A stretch of 64,000 nt of DNA from an uncultured Lachnospira sp. (GCA_934359185.1 CAKRLE010000007.1:1-64000), one strand, 5' to 3'. Shown: positions 8,291 through 18,190, numbered from the stretch's first letter. Program-made: numbers and translations. Notes: generated by a model not told the origin, from the sequence alone.

Positions 8291-9583
8291 TTATAATGCA
8301 ATTGTAACATTAAACCAGCCATTATCAGCGGTAAATGAGTAAAATGCATCATACTTTTCGCAGAATGCCACAATGGAACGGATATGGATTTCAATGCCAT
8401 TCTCAGATGAATGTGGGAGACCATTTCTGTCAAAGGATATTCTGCCTGGATAAGGGCTTTCAATTTCAAACATAAGCTTAGGCTTATCAATACATTTAAA
8501 AATTATTTTCCTATCTTTGGCTGGGAGCTTTTCACAGAATTCTATTGCATTCCCGAGTGCATTGGCAAAGCAGATGGCGAGTCCTGCAGAGTCAACTGGC
8601 AGTGTATCTGGTATGACAATTGAGGTTTGCAGCTGGATACCGGATTCCTCTGCAGTTTTAAGATAAGAACAAAGCGTAGTATCTAAAAGTGCATCTGCAC
8701 AGTAATGAGATACTTCTGGCATATTCGGATTTTGGCCAGCAATACTAATAAAATCAAGTATTGCCTGCATATCACCGCTCTCAGCAAGAGATGCTATCGT
8801 GGAAAGCATGTGACGGGTGTCGTGCCGGATAATTCTTGTCTGGTCTGCAAGAATTGCCATATCAGCAGCTTCTCTTTGTATGTTTTGTACCTGTAGTTTC
8901 AGAATTTCTCTGTTCTGTTCTATAGCCTGCCTGTGATACTGCATAGAAAAATATACACCGATTGCAATGTAGAGAATGATAATGACTGCACCGAGCAGAT
9001 AAATCATCACGACGCTTGTGGGGCGTCTCGTATAATTTTCAGGATAGAAAGCAAGTGCTACAACCAGGATAATCAGCGAACATGGAATCAGTGAAAGAAT
9101 TCCCCATCCCTTTTTAATCTCCGTAATAAAATCAAGATAGATGTGACGCACAAAATGAAAATCAAACAGGATAACGAGCAGATAGACGAGCAGACGCATA
9201 AGTATATCTGAAAGCTCCGTTCCGTTAAGCATAGTATTTACGAGTGTGATAGTGCCTGCAATATATATGGAGGCAAGTATATGAGTTGCACGGACAAATA
9301 CAAGACGAGGTAAAGGTTCGTCAGAAATATTATGCAGCAGCAGGATGGCTGGGCAGGATATTGTCAGAACAAATACCCGCAGCAAATACTCATAGCTGAA
9401 AAAATTAATAATCGCATAGGAAGAGAGCATGACATAAATGATGTATGCACTGAAAATCATAATGCTCACAGGTTTTTCTTTCACAAAACGGAACTTTGTG
9501 GTGGAACCCATCATGCCAAAGGTGCCTGCACATGTAATCATAACCTTTAAAATTAAAAAAGTAATATTATCTTCAAAAAGCAT
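8291..9583 (-). CDS. AgrC-like GHKL sensor kinase with His but degraded ATP-lid
   Basis: 430 residues from ATG 9583, with GGAGGA at the right distance. An in-frame ATG at 9598 lies upstream of that site. The start overlaps the end of the response-regulator gene by 11 bp. The N-terminal half is a multi-pass membrane sensor. The H-box I-R-H-D-T-R-H-M is intact with His254. In the ATPase domain the N-box reads ANALGNAIEFC, with Gly344 where the acidic residue is expected, and the lid region reads GIEIHIRSI at 396-404 where its paralogue has GHGFGTRSI. Two of three lid glycines are therefore missing and ATP binding by this subunit alone is doubtful. It is an acceptor subunit by inference. No peptide precursor gene of AgrD type is visible nearby. 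Confidence 0.86.
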   Translation of the reverse strand: MLFEDNITFLILKVMITCAGTFGMMGSTTKFRFVKEKPVSIMIFSAYIIYVMLSSYAIINFFSYEYLLRVFVLTISCPAILLLHNISDEPLPRLVFVRATHILASIYIAGTITLVNTMLNGTELSDILMRLLVYLLVILFDFHFVRHIYLDFITEIKKGWGILSLIPCSLIILVVALAFYPENYTRRPTSVVMIYLLGAVIIILYIAIGVYFSMQYHRQAIEQNREILKLQVQNIQREAADMAILADQTRIIRHDTRHMLSTIASLAESGDMQAILDFISIAGQNPNMPEVSHYCADALLDTTLCSYLKTAEESGIQLQTSIVIPDTLPVDSAGLAICFANALGNAIEFCEKLPAKDRKIIFKCIDKPKLMFEIESPYPGRISFDRNGLPHSSENGIEIHIRSIVAFCEKYDAFYSFTADNGWFNVTIAL

Positions 9584-10319
9584 GGTATCTTCCTCCATTC
9601 AGCCAGAAGTCTGCCCACTTCTTCTTAACAGTCTCATACATGCGTCGTGGAACTGGAACGCGGAGATTGCCAGTAAGTATGAGCTCTGATTTTGTAACTT
9701 CCGTGACATGAAACAGGTTCACAACAAATGATGAACCTACCATGAGCATTCTTTTATGTGCCAGCAGCCCAGTCACAGCGTTCTGGAAAGAACCATTGAA
9801 GCTTGTGCTGTGTATCACGGAATTATCTGTAAGATGGTAATCAATATGTTTATCTATGCGTTCTGCATATCGGATGTCCGTGATGGGAATCATCCGGATG
9901 CTGTTTGTAGTCTTTATAGCAATAGTTTCCTGCATAATCTGTGAAAAAGAGTGGTAAGCCTTGTCAAGGCTTTGGAAAAATAGTTCATTGTCCACAGGCT
10001 TTAACAGATAATCAAATGCATCTACCCGGTAAGAATCCAGAGCAAAGTCAGGAGATGTAGTAAGGTAGAGCAGGAGTCCGGTATCATCACGTACTCTTAG
10101 AGCGTGTCCAAGTTCAATACCATTCATGCCTGGCATAATGCAGTCCAGAATATAGAGATTAAATCCACCATGTTCATCTACATGATTTATAAGCTCTTTT
10201 CCAGATGAAAAAGAAGATAGGGAAAGGGTGCGTTCAGGATGTATCTGTTTATATTGTCTGATAAGTTCTCTGATATTTTCATGGTATATTATTTCATCAT
10301 CACATAAAGCAATCTGCAA
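9573..10319 (-). CDS. LytTR-family response regulator (AgrA-like)
   Basis: 248 residues from a TTG start at 10319, nine bases after GGGGG. Longer starts at 10364 lack a site. The receiver domain starts LQIALCDDE with the acidic pair, has acceptor Asp59 in YILDCIMPG and the conserved Lys in YLLKPVD. Residues ~145-240 form a LytTR DNA-binding domain. It is the first gene of an operon with the two GHKL sensors and should receive phosphate from them. A consensus-like promoter and a 21-bp-period direct repeat lie upstream, consistent with autoregulation. Confidence 0.9.
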   Translation of the reverse strand: MQIALCDDEIIYHENIRELIRQYKQIHPERTLSLSSFSSGKELINHVDEHGGFNLYILDCIMPGMNGIELGHALRVRDDTGLLLYLTTSPDFALDSYRVDAFDYLLKPVDNELFFQSLDKAYHSFSQIMQETIAIKTTNSIRMIPITDIRYAERIDKHIDYHLTDNSVIHSTSFNGSFQNAVTGLLAHKRMLMVGSSFVVNLFHVTEVTKSELILTGNLRVPVPRRMYETVKKKWADFWLNGGRYHAF

Positions 10320-10354
10320 GTTATAAGCCCCCTTTTTTAGAAAATTACATATAT

Positions 10355-10383
10355 AGAATAGCAAAGAAGATGTAATGCGTCAA
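10355..10383 (-). promoter_or_regulatory. Promoter of the response-regulator/kinase operon
   Basis: On the minus strand TTGACG (10383-10378), a 17-base spacer and TATTCT (10360-10355). Transcription would start near 10348, about 28 bases before the TTG start codon. The LytTR-type direct repeats lie immediately upstream, with the nearest edge 13 bp from the -35 box. Confidence 0.65.
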
Positions 10384-10396
10384 CGAAACAGGTGGT

Positions 10397-10428
10397 TACC
10401 AAATCCGACTAAAAAGCTACCAAATCCG
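10397..10428. promoter_or_regulatory. Probable LytTR operator: 21-bp-period direct repeat
   Basis: TACCAAATCCG occurs at 10397-10407 and again at 10418-10428, identical over 11 bases with a period of exactly 21 bp. LytTR regulators such as AgrA bind two 9-bp direct repeats spaced 12 bp apart, which is the same 21-bp period. The site is upstream of the operon's own -35 box and about 115-145 bp before the start codon of the divergent giant surface-protein gene. It could therefore serve both. Confidence 0.7.
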
Positions 10429-10540
10429 CAATGATACGCATAATTAAAAGTAAATCAGATATACTTTGTCTGAAAAGTAGAAATAATTTTGAAAATAATT
10501 TTGCAAATTCAGATAAAGAAAAGGGTAAGGTGAGCATTTT

Positions 10541-13500
10541 ATGAAGATACGAATGTCAAAGAGAGAAAAATATATGCGTGCAGCAGCAGGAATACTTACG
10601 GCATTAATCGTGTTTATAAATATTGATTTCACAGTGTTTGCAACAGGTAATGAAAGAATAAAAGCACAGGATGAGATTACAGAAACCAGTGAATCAGATG
10701 AAATGAAGCACATGCGTGATACGGATACGGACTGCATGGATTTTAACTGTCCTTATCACTATCCGAAAGAGATACAGCAGCTTATGGCAGAGGATGAAAT
10801 ACCGGAGCTTCTGACGCTTGATGATCTCATAGAGTATTATGGCGTGGAGCCGCCAGAAGAGAATGTTATGTCTGTTGCTGCCCAGGATACAGAGCTGTAT
10901 GGTATAACCACTGCAGCTGCAGCACATCCACAGACACTTATGGTTACTAAAGATAACGAGAATAACAGCCATACTGGAAAAGCAGATAAAGATATGGATG
11001 TGATGATGAGCTCAACGGACAGCGGCCATCCAATTGAAATTGCATTTACGCTGGATGAGCTTCCTGCGAAAAGCGCTTATCTGGCAGTCAAGGCATATGA
11101 TGTAGACGAGGATTCAGGCGAGACAGATTATGTATATTTAAATGATGATATATATTTGCCGATGGATAAGACAAATAAATATAAAAAGAAATATAACAAA
11201 GAAACGATAGGCTATCTGTCAGGTACAAATAATACATGGAACACAAGCGTATTGGAGATACCGCTCGAAAAGTTAAAAAAGGGAAAGAATGTAATATCTG
11301 TGACAGTAGCACCCAACTGGGTTGTAAAGATAGACTGGATGCAGCTTATACTGGATGGTGGAGCGGCTGATTCTAATATTGAAAAATTCTCGTTGAAGCT
11401 GCAGGAAGAAGTTACAGAAAGAAGTAACATTACCATAAAATCTCTTGTTACTATCCAGCAGAAAGGAAACAAAGAGTATTCTACTGAATATACATTGACA
11501 CAGGTTGAAACTGGAAATGCACTTGATGCATGCTTTGGAAAGGCAAAGTCACAGGAACAGATTGCTTTAAGCATGCCGCTGAATTCACCAAGCGGAGTGT
11601 ACAAAATTACTGGAATACTCAAAGACATTTCAACAGAGGAAATCAAAGCAACAGACAGTATCAGCTTTTATTTTGTGAAGGGCATGGGGCTTGGACCGAA
11701 GATAAGCCACACGCTGTCACCAGATACACTTACCAATAGGGATGTAACTATAACTGTAGAAACAGGAGATATGTCGGAGCTTGGAATTACTGATGTTGTG
11801 GTTGTACCTGGTGCCTCTGCGACAGTATCAGAAAATGGTAAATCTACATTTACAATAAACTATAAGATGGGAGGCAGCGACAAGTCAGTTGTGTATCCAG
11901 TACGGGTGGACAATATTGATAAAAACGCACCGGTGATTACATATACGCCGATTACAGTTTTAGAGGAAGAAACGCAGGCTGCGGTTGAGAAGCTGTTTGC
12001 GGAGGCTCTGTCTGTGTCGGATAACCATAAACTTGCTGATAAATCGTTATCATACACGATACCAGACGGCATCAGTAACACTCCTGGCGTGAAGACAGTT
12101 ATGGTAGAGGCATACGATGCTGCAGGTAATAAGAGTACAAAAAGCTGTGAGATTACAGTGAAAGGAAAGCCTCTTGAGCTGGAGCTTGAGACGCCATCAG
12201 CAGTTTCAGGAAGCAAGGACAGCTTTAACCTGAAAGCAGTTTTGGCACATACTGGAGAAGATACGATTCTGGAGACAGGCTTTGTGTGGGGTGTGATGCC
12301 AGCTCCAACACTGGAGTTTAAAAATGGAAATGTAGAGACATCTTCTGTTATTAACACAAAGAATGGAAAGCTGAATGGAACAGCGACAGGATTAATCTCA
12401 GGCGTAGAATATTATGTGCGGGCATATGCGAAGGTAATGAATGCTGGAAAAGAGAAGGTGTTTTACAGCGAAGCAGATAGATTTGGTTTCGGGATTCCCG
12501 AGTATGGCACATTTTCAGTTAGCAATGTAACAAACAACGGCAGCGGTACGACTTTTACAATCACAAGAAAGAATGGCTCTGATGAACCACAGACGGTTTA
12601 TTACCGCACAGTAAATGGTTCTGCGGTAGGTGGTACTCATTTTATTCATCAACAGGGCTCAGTTACTTTTGCAGACAATGAAATGTCAAAGACGGTAAGA
12701 GTTGGAGAGCTTGGTGTGGCAAGCGCTTATGCGCGCAATGACGGCACGAAGTATTCTAATGCCGACAGAACTTATTCACTGGAGATTTATCGCGTGGATG
12801 GAGGCGGAGAGATTGACAAAGCAAACCGCTCAAAGACACGTACAATGGCGAAGGACAACAATTACACCATAGACAGGTCAGTTTATACAACTGAAAAATC
12901 AATAACTCAGGTAGCAGATACATCTGGGACAAATGGAAAACGAATTGCAGATACAAATAAATCACAGGGTGGAACAAGAACTAACGTAAGTTTTCTGACA
13001 AACCGTTATAAAGATACAAACTATAATACAAGCAGTTCTTTTTCGGATTATTACACTGATTCACGACAGCAGGAGTATTTAAAATCTACGGCAAGTGGAT
13101 GGTATTACCGATATGTGCTGAGAGCTTATGAGTTAGTAGATGGGTATGAACATGTCTATATGGGAACTATACCATTGGAAGATAAAAACTACAATATAAA
13201 CGATGAAAAAGCTGCAGTAGCAGGTGTAAGTGGACAGCTCTGGGCATGTAATTTTCTGCAGGCAGCGAAGAAATCAGCAGGAACATATTATTTTCCAGAT
13301 ACACGGACTGGCGGTGGTGAAGGCAGTGGATATCCATTAAATAGGTCTGGTAAAACTTACAGTTACAGTGATAAAACATGGGTAAAACTTGGCGTAGAAG
13401 AAAACTGCCATGTTTATTTTGGCGCTACGGGTGCAGATAGCGATGAGTGGTATGTTGATGGCCTTACCAGTTATGCGGTTGTCAATGATGATAAAGAGCC

Positions 13501-16500
13501 AGTGCTTCTCGGGGTTGCACCGATGGCAGGAGGCACATATCTTCCTGGAGATACAATTACGGTCGCTCTGGTATTTAATGAGATTGTTGACAAGCAGAAC
13601 AGTTCATTGAATAGCAGCCTTACAATTTCTACTAATATAGGAACCTTCTCATATGCAGGTGGGGCAGACACGAATGTTTTGTATTTCACGGGAACAGTAT
13701 CATCTGCTGTCAGCCTTAATGACACCAATGCATTAAAGGTACAAGGAATCAGCAATATTGGAAGCATTAAGGATATGTGCAGCCAGCCTAGTACAAACCA
13801 GAAATTTTCAGGCAGCAATACCAATATCAGTGTGGATGCTTCGAAACCAATGGTAACAGTTACGCAAGACACAAGCGGCAGCCTGCCACGCCATAAAGCA
13901 ACTATTACAGCATCAGGTGCATCATCTATCAAGTATGTATGGACAAAAGACAGCACACTGCCTTCTTATGGCTGGAAGGATGTCACAAGTGGTACACAGC
14001 TGACAGAGAGCCTGGGAACGGCAGGAAAGACAGAGGAATGGTATCTTCATGTACTTGCCTCTGCTATATCAGGTGCATCGACACATGAGTATAAGAAGTT
14101 TACATTTATGAATCCTGCAATTACAGCGGTATCAGTTAGAGAAGGCAATACGGTCTCATCTGCAGATGCTGCGGATGTATGGAAGCCGGGAAAATATATC
14201 GTGGTGCAGTATGCCGGAGCACAAAGTACAGGAACAACGCTCACTTTTGATGGTCCGAAAAATGGAGTTAAAAATATCGTATCATCCAGTGGTTCAGAAA
14301 GTTTATATGTTACAGAAAATGGAAATTATACAATAACATTAACAGATAATTATGGAAATGTGATTTCCAAAACCATAGAGGTTAAAAAAATAGATGCAAA
14401 AAAACCGTCTGTAACAATACGCAGTGGCAGCAGCACTGGAGAAGAAACTATATATAATAACCTGACACTTGTGGTATTCCCAGAGGATACAGGTGGCAGC
14501 GGTATTGAAAAGGTAGAGTATGCATGGTCAGATACAAAGGGAACACCTTCCACATGGAAGATATTGACGGCAGATGCAGATGGCAGCTATACGGCGGAAT
14601 ATACTGCAAAAGAGGCAGTAAAGACACAAAAGTATCTTCAGGTAAGGGTTAAAGATGTTGCGGGCAATGTATCAGAAGTAGTCATGTCGGGACCATACAA
14701 TGTAATAAAGAAAGCATCTGGAACAGCACTTCCTTCGATTGGAGTAACGGGTAATCCGGCTTCTTGGACAAATAGTGCAGTGCTTACGTGGACAGTGAAG
14801 CCAGGAAGCGGTGCAGGTGCAGGAACGGTTAAGTCTGTCTATACGCCTAAAGGTTTAGTGACAGATAATGTGACTACAGGAAGCTGTATCATAACAAAAA
14901 ATGGTGTCTATGAATTTGCGGTTATGGATGAGTATGGAAACTCTGCTTCGACAGAGGTTCTTGTGACTAAAATAGACAGCGCAGCTCCGAAGCTTGGAGA
15001 TATTACAGCTTCAGGTGGCAAAACAGGCACAATTCAGCTGTCTGGTGTTACGGATGATACTACAGCAGTTTATGATAATAAAGGAAATGTAACAGATTAC
15101 GGTGGCAGTGGTGTTCGGACCCGTCAGTACAGGAGGCAGGGAGATAGTGCATGGACAACCTTTACAGGCGACAGCTGTACAGTTACAAAAAATGGAATCT
15201 ATGTAGTAAGGCTTATTGATAATGCAAGCCATATCAGCGGTGAATACAGAGCGGAAATTACCGATATTGATTCAACAGCGCCAACAGTCAGCAGCACACT
15301 CAATGGAAACCGTAATGATACGAACGGATGGTTCTTTGATTCAGATGTTTCAGTAACACTATCATTTGCTGATGAGGCAGGGGATGAAGGCGGAACTCCT
15401 AGTGGTATTCGGAGTGTAGCATACAAATGGGTGGCAGATCATTCCGATACAACGGCAGCAGGAATGGTTAATCTTGATTCATCTGCTCTTGCAGCAGGAA
15501 AATACAGGATTTCATCGCCTGATTATTATGGAACTTATTATCTGTATTATGAGGTCACGGATAACAACGGAAATGTGAGGAAGGGATTTTCTGAGCAGAT
15601 AAAAAAGGATGACAGCCACAGTCTGACATTTACTGGACCAGGTCAGGGACAGCCTTTGTCATCAGGTCTTGTAATGAATGCCTCTGTTAAGTACGGACCA
15701 TCAGGAGGTAAGCTCACAGGAAGCACGCAGTCAGAGGTACTGACACAATTGGCAGCTTATGAGGGAATGTACCATTCTAACGGACTGAAAACGGCTCAGG
15801 CTTTCTACACAGTAAAAAGTACGGGCGAAAAATATATTAAATATTTTAAAAATGCGTATAGTGACAGCATTGCCAGCGACCAAAAGAGCTTTTATGTCAG
15901 ACAGATTACCTTTGACAGCCAGGGTGGAAATGCTGTTGAGCCTCAGCTTATATGGACAACTTATAATAGTTCCACACCATCCCAGCCTGTGCAGTGTATA
16001 GTCACAAAGCCAGCCGATCCTGTCCGTGATGGTTGTACTTTTGGAGGCTGGTATGCAGATGCAGATTGTACAGGTGGCATGGAATATGATTTTAATTCAC
16101 AGGCTCAGATTGTGACAGATACAACACTTTATGCAAAGTGGATGCCAGACACATTTAATATAGATTATAAGCTGTCCTTACCAGACGGCAGCGTGTATGA
16201 GCCTGAAAATGCTTATAAAACATATGTACATGGACAGGAGATGGATATGCCGGCTCCATCATATGATGGATATGAATTTTGTGGATGGTATGACAATGAC
16301 AGATATACCGGAACAGCACATACAACAGTTGGAAAGATGGAATTTGGCGACAAAACCTATTATGGTTATTTCAAGGATATTAGAAAACCAGAGTTAGGGG
16401 ATGCATCTTTCAATGAGGGGTATAAAAATCTCTGGAACTGGCTTATACGAAAAGACAGTCTTGAAATCACTATTCCTGTCACTGAAGCGGAAAGCGGACT

Positions 16501-18172
16501 AGATAGTGTGGATTATACCTTAATACCAGAAGATAGTGGCACACAGAATAGTGGCACAACAGGTCTGGCAACAGTGAAAAAAACTCCATACGGGAACAAT
16601 TCAAGTTATACAGCTGTATTTTATATCAATCCGGATTTTAAGGGAAAAATCAGAATTACCGCTAAGGATAAGGCAGGAAATGTTTCTGATACTAAGATGA
16701 TTGGCACAGATGGCAGCGGTATCAGTGGTGTTATTATAGAGGATAATGCACCACAGATTACATTTTCAGTAAATGGCAGTGAAAATCTGGCGGAAAAATA
16801 CGATAAAGCACCAACAGTTTCTGTGACAGTAAAGGATGATGATAAAAATGCTATTTCGGCAGGTCTGGCTTCGGTGGCTTATCAGATTGGAAATGGTGCA
16901 GAACATGCCTTGAATGAAGATTTTGCTACAGCCATGAGAAATGAGATTGGATTCGTTATACCAAAAGATGAGCTTACATCTGGCAGTGTGGACATTAAGG
17001 TAAAAGCGGAGGACAATGCTGGAAACTACTCAGAAAAGGACATTACAATAATTATACAAATTAACAGTGGAACAGCACCAGAAGGCAAGCCAGAAGACAA
17101 GCCGACAGAAAAACCAGAGGGCAAGCCAGAGGAGAAACCGACAGAAAAACCGACAGAGAAACCAGAGAGTAAGCCAGAGGAGAAACCAACGGAAAGTCCG
17201 GTAGAAAAGCCAGAGGAAAAACCAACGGAAAGTCCAGTGGAAAAACCAGAGGAGAAACCAACGGAAAGTCCAGCTGAAAAGCCAGTGGAGAAGCCAACGG
17301 AAAGTCCAGCTGAAAAGCCAGAGGAGAAACCATCAGAAAGTCCGGCAGAGGAACCAGCTTTGCCTATACAGCCTGACAGAGTGGATATACCTAAGCCAGA
17401 CAGAGCAGATACACCTGTGGTAATAGAAAATGATAAACTGGACATAACTGGTGAAACTGTGGCGACAGGAAATGTGAAAGGTATGTCAGGCACAAGCACC
17501 AAATTAAGCGTGGGAGAAGGTAAAGTTACCGTAACAGTTGTCTGTGGAACACAGAAATATACGGCGGGAGTTGCAGATACCTATGCAGTAGCAGGTGCTG
17601 TGCTGACACCAGAGCAGATTCAGAATGTAGTCGGTGGAGAAAACATAGAAATCCGTGTTGATGTGAAGGATATTTCTGATAATGTGCCAGAGATGGATAA
17701 AAGTGTAATTGAAAGCGGCATTGAAGAGTATCGGAAGAAATTGCCAGATCTGACACTCGGAATGTACGTTGATATTTCACTGTTCATTAAAGTGGGAGAA
17801 GATGAATGGAACGCTGTTACTGGTACATCCGAACCGATTGATGTGGTAATTGGTATTCCACCAGAACTGCAAAGCAGTGACAGGGAGTTTTTCATTATCC
17901 GCTCCCATGAAGGGGAATATACCATTTTAACGGATATGGATAATGCCCCTGATACAATAACAATCCGTACAGATAAGTTCTCGGCGTACGCCATTGCTTA
18001 TGAGCATGTGCATGTGAATGTAACACATGAAAACGATGTATGTGGTTTATGCCATATTTGTCCGACATTTCTGGGTATCTGCTGCTTTGTGTGGCTGATA
18101 TTAATTCTTGCAGTGATTGTGATTATATGGATTGCCATACGTACATATAAATGTCATTCAACAAAACAGTAA
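10541..18172 (+). CDS. Giant multidomain surface protein (2543 residues)
   Basis: AAGGTGAG eight bases upstream sets the start. A signal peptide with a hydrophobic core at ~15-34 is followed by a Cys/His-bearing segment (DTDCMDFNCPYHYP) and a beta-sandwich of ~170 residues that looks like a carbohydrate-binding module. Next come many Ig-like modules (each with a D-x-A-G-N-type strand), a Calx-beta-like domain (~655-735), two InlB/Listeria-Bacteroides-type repeats (~1790-1870 and ~1875-1945, each with F-x-G-W-Y), more Ig-like modules, a Pro/Glu/Lys stalk (~2180-2275), a last globular domain, then CGLCHICPTFLGICCF merging into a membrane helix (~2507-2535) and a short basic tail. There is no LPXTG motif. 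It should be an adhesin or glycan-binding protein held by its C-terminal helix. The divergent LytTR module is its likely regulator. Confidence 0.85.
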   Translation: MKIRMSKREKYMRAAAGILTALIVFINIDFTVFATGNERIKAQDEITETSESDEMKHMRDTDTDCMDFNCPYHYPKEIQQLMAEDEIPELLTLDDLIEYYGVEPPEENVMSVAAQDTELYGITTAAAAHPQTLMVTKDNENNSHTGKADKDMDVMMSSTDSGHPIEIAFTLDELPAKSAYLAVKAYDVDEDSGETDYVYLNDDIYLPMDKTNKYKKKYNKETIGYLSGTNNTWNTSVLEIPLEKLKKGKNVISVTVAPNWVVKIDWMQLILDGGAADSNIEKFSLKLQEEVTERSNITIKSLVTIQQKGNKEYSTEYTLTQVETGNALDACFGKAKSQEQIALSMPLNSPSGVYKITGILKDISTEEIKATDSISFYFVKGMGLGPKISHTLSPDTLTNRDVTITVETGDMSELGITDVVVVPGASATVSENGKSTFTINYKMGGSDKSVVYPVRVDNIDKNAPVITYTPITVLEEETQAAVEKLFAEALSVSDNHKLADKSLSYTIPDGISNTPGVKTVMVEAYDAAGNKSTKSCEITVKGKPLELELETPSAVSGSKDSFNLKAVLAHTGEDTILETGFVWGVMPAPTLEFKNGNVETSSVINTKNGKLNGTATGLISGVEYYVRAYAKVMNAGKEKVFYSEADRFGFGIPEYGTFSVSNVTNNGSGTTFTITRKNGSDEPQTVYYRTVNGSAVGGTHFIHQQGSVTFADNEMSKTVRVGELGVASAYARNDGTKYSNADRTYSLEIYRVDGGGEIDKANRSKTRTMAKDNNYTIDRSVYTTEKSITQVADTSGTNGKRIADTNKSQGGTRTNVSFLTNRYKDTNYNTSSSFSDYYTDSRQQEYLKSTASGWYYRYVLRAYELVDGYEHVYMGTIPLEDKNYNINDEKAAVAGVSGQLWACNFLQAAKKSAGTYYFPDTRTGGGEGSGYPLNRSGKTYSYSDKTWVKLGVEENCHVYFGATGADSDEWYVDGLTSYAVVNDDKEPVLLGVAPMAGGTYLPGDTITVALVFNEIVDKQNSSLNSSLTISTNIGTFSYAGGADTNVLYFTGTVSSAVSLNDTNALKVQGISNIGSIKDMCSQPSTNQKFSGSNTNISVDASKPMVTVTQDTSGSLPRHKATITASGASSIKYVWTKDSTLPSYGWKDVTSGTQLTESLGTAGKTEEWYLHVLASAISGASTHEYKKFTFMNPAITAVSVREGNTVSSADAADVWKPGKYIVVQYAGAQSTGTTLTFDGPKNGVKNIVSSSGSESLYVTENGNYTITLTDNYGNVISKTIEVKKIDAKKPSVTIRSGSSTGEETIYNNLTLVVFPEDTGGSGIEKVEYAWSDTKGTPSTWKILTADADGSYTAEYTAKEAVKTQKYLQVRVKDVAGNVSEVVMSGPYNVIKKASGTALPSIGVTGNPASWTNSAVLTWTVKPGSGAGAGTVKSVYTPKGLVTDNVTTGSCIITKNGVYEFAVMDEYGNSASTEVLVTKIDSAAPKLGDITASGGKTGTIQLSGVTDDTTAVYDNKGNVTDYGGSGVRTRQYRRQGDSAWTTFTGDSCTVTKNGIYVVRLIDNASHISGEYRAEITDIDSTAPTVSSTLNGNRNDTNGWFFDSDVSVTLSFADEAGDEGGTPSGIRSVAYKWVADHSDTTAAGMVNLDSSALAAGKYRISSPDYYGTYYLYYEVTDNNGNVRKGFSEQIKKDDSHSLTFTGPGQGQPLSSGLVMNASVKYGPSGGKLTGSTQSEVLTQLAAYEGMYHSNGLKTAQAFYTVKSTGEKYIKYFKNAYSDSIASDQKSFYVRQITFDSQGGNAVEPQLIWTTYNSSTPSQPVQCIVTKPADPVRDGCTFGGWYADADCTGGMEYDFNSQAQIVTDTTLYAKWMPDTFNIDYKLSLPDGSVYEPENAYKTYVHGQEMDMPAPSYDGYEFCGWYDNDRYTGTAHTTVGKMEFGDKTYYGYFKDIRKPELGDASFNEGYKNLWNWLIRKDSLEITIPVTEAESGLDSVDYTLIPEDSGTQNSGTTGLATVKKTPYGNNSSYTAVFYINPDFKGKIRITAKDKAGNVSDTKMIGTDGSGISGVIIEDNAPQITFSVNGSENLAEKYDKAPTVSVTVKDDDKNAISAGLASVAYQIGNGAEHALNEDFATAMRNEIGFVIPKDELTSGSVDIKVKAEDNAGNYSEKDITIIIQINSGTAPEGKPEDKPTEKPEGKPEEKPTEKPTEKPESKPEEKPTESPVEKPEEKPTESPVEKPEEKPTESPAEKPVEKPTESPAEKPEEKPSESPAEEPALPIQPDRVDIPKPDRADTPVVIENDKLDITGETVATGNVKGMSGTSTKLSVGEGKVTVTVVCGTQKYTAGVADTYAVAGAVLTPEQIQNVVGGENIEIRVDVKDISDNVPEMDKSVIESGIEEYRKKLPDLTLGMYVDISLFIKVGEDEWNAVTGTSEPIDVVIGIPPELQSSDREFFIIRSHEGEYTILTDMDNAPDTITIRTDKFSAYAIAYEHVHVNVTHENDVCGLCHICPTFLGICCFVWLILILAVIVIIWIAIRTYKCHSTKQ
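17080..17365 (+). repeat. Pro-Glu-Lys repeat stalk in the giant surface protein
   Basis: Degenerate tandem repeats encode units such as KPEEKPTESPVE and KPTEKPEGKPEE over ~95 residues. The DNA is near-identical between adjacent copies, so copy number could change by slippage or recombination. It probably acts as a rigid wall-spanning stalk. The same DNA makes low-complexity antisense frames that are not genes. Confidence 0.85.
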
Positions 18173-18190
18173 AAAACTAAAAAATAGCGA

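Noticed and set aside
6920..10540. A peptide pheromone precursor (AgrD-like) or AgrB processing protease for the two-kinase module
   Set aside because: No short frame with a suitable layout and no AgrB-like gene was found in the gaps or next to the operon, so the signal remains unknown.
17026..17502. Long minus-strand frames rich in Gly/Phe/Ser opposite the Pro/Glu/Lys stalk
   Set aside because: Pure low complexity created by the tandem repeats on the other strand.
10541..18172. LPXTG sorting signal in the giant surface protein
   Set aside because: The C-terminus has the CHICPTFLGICCF segment and a helix but no LPXTG-like pentapeptide.
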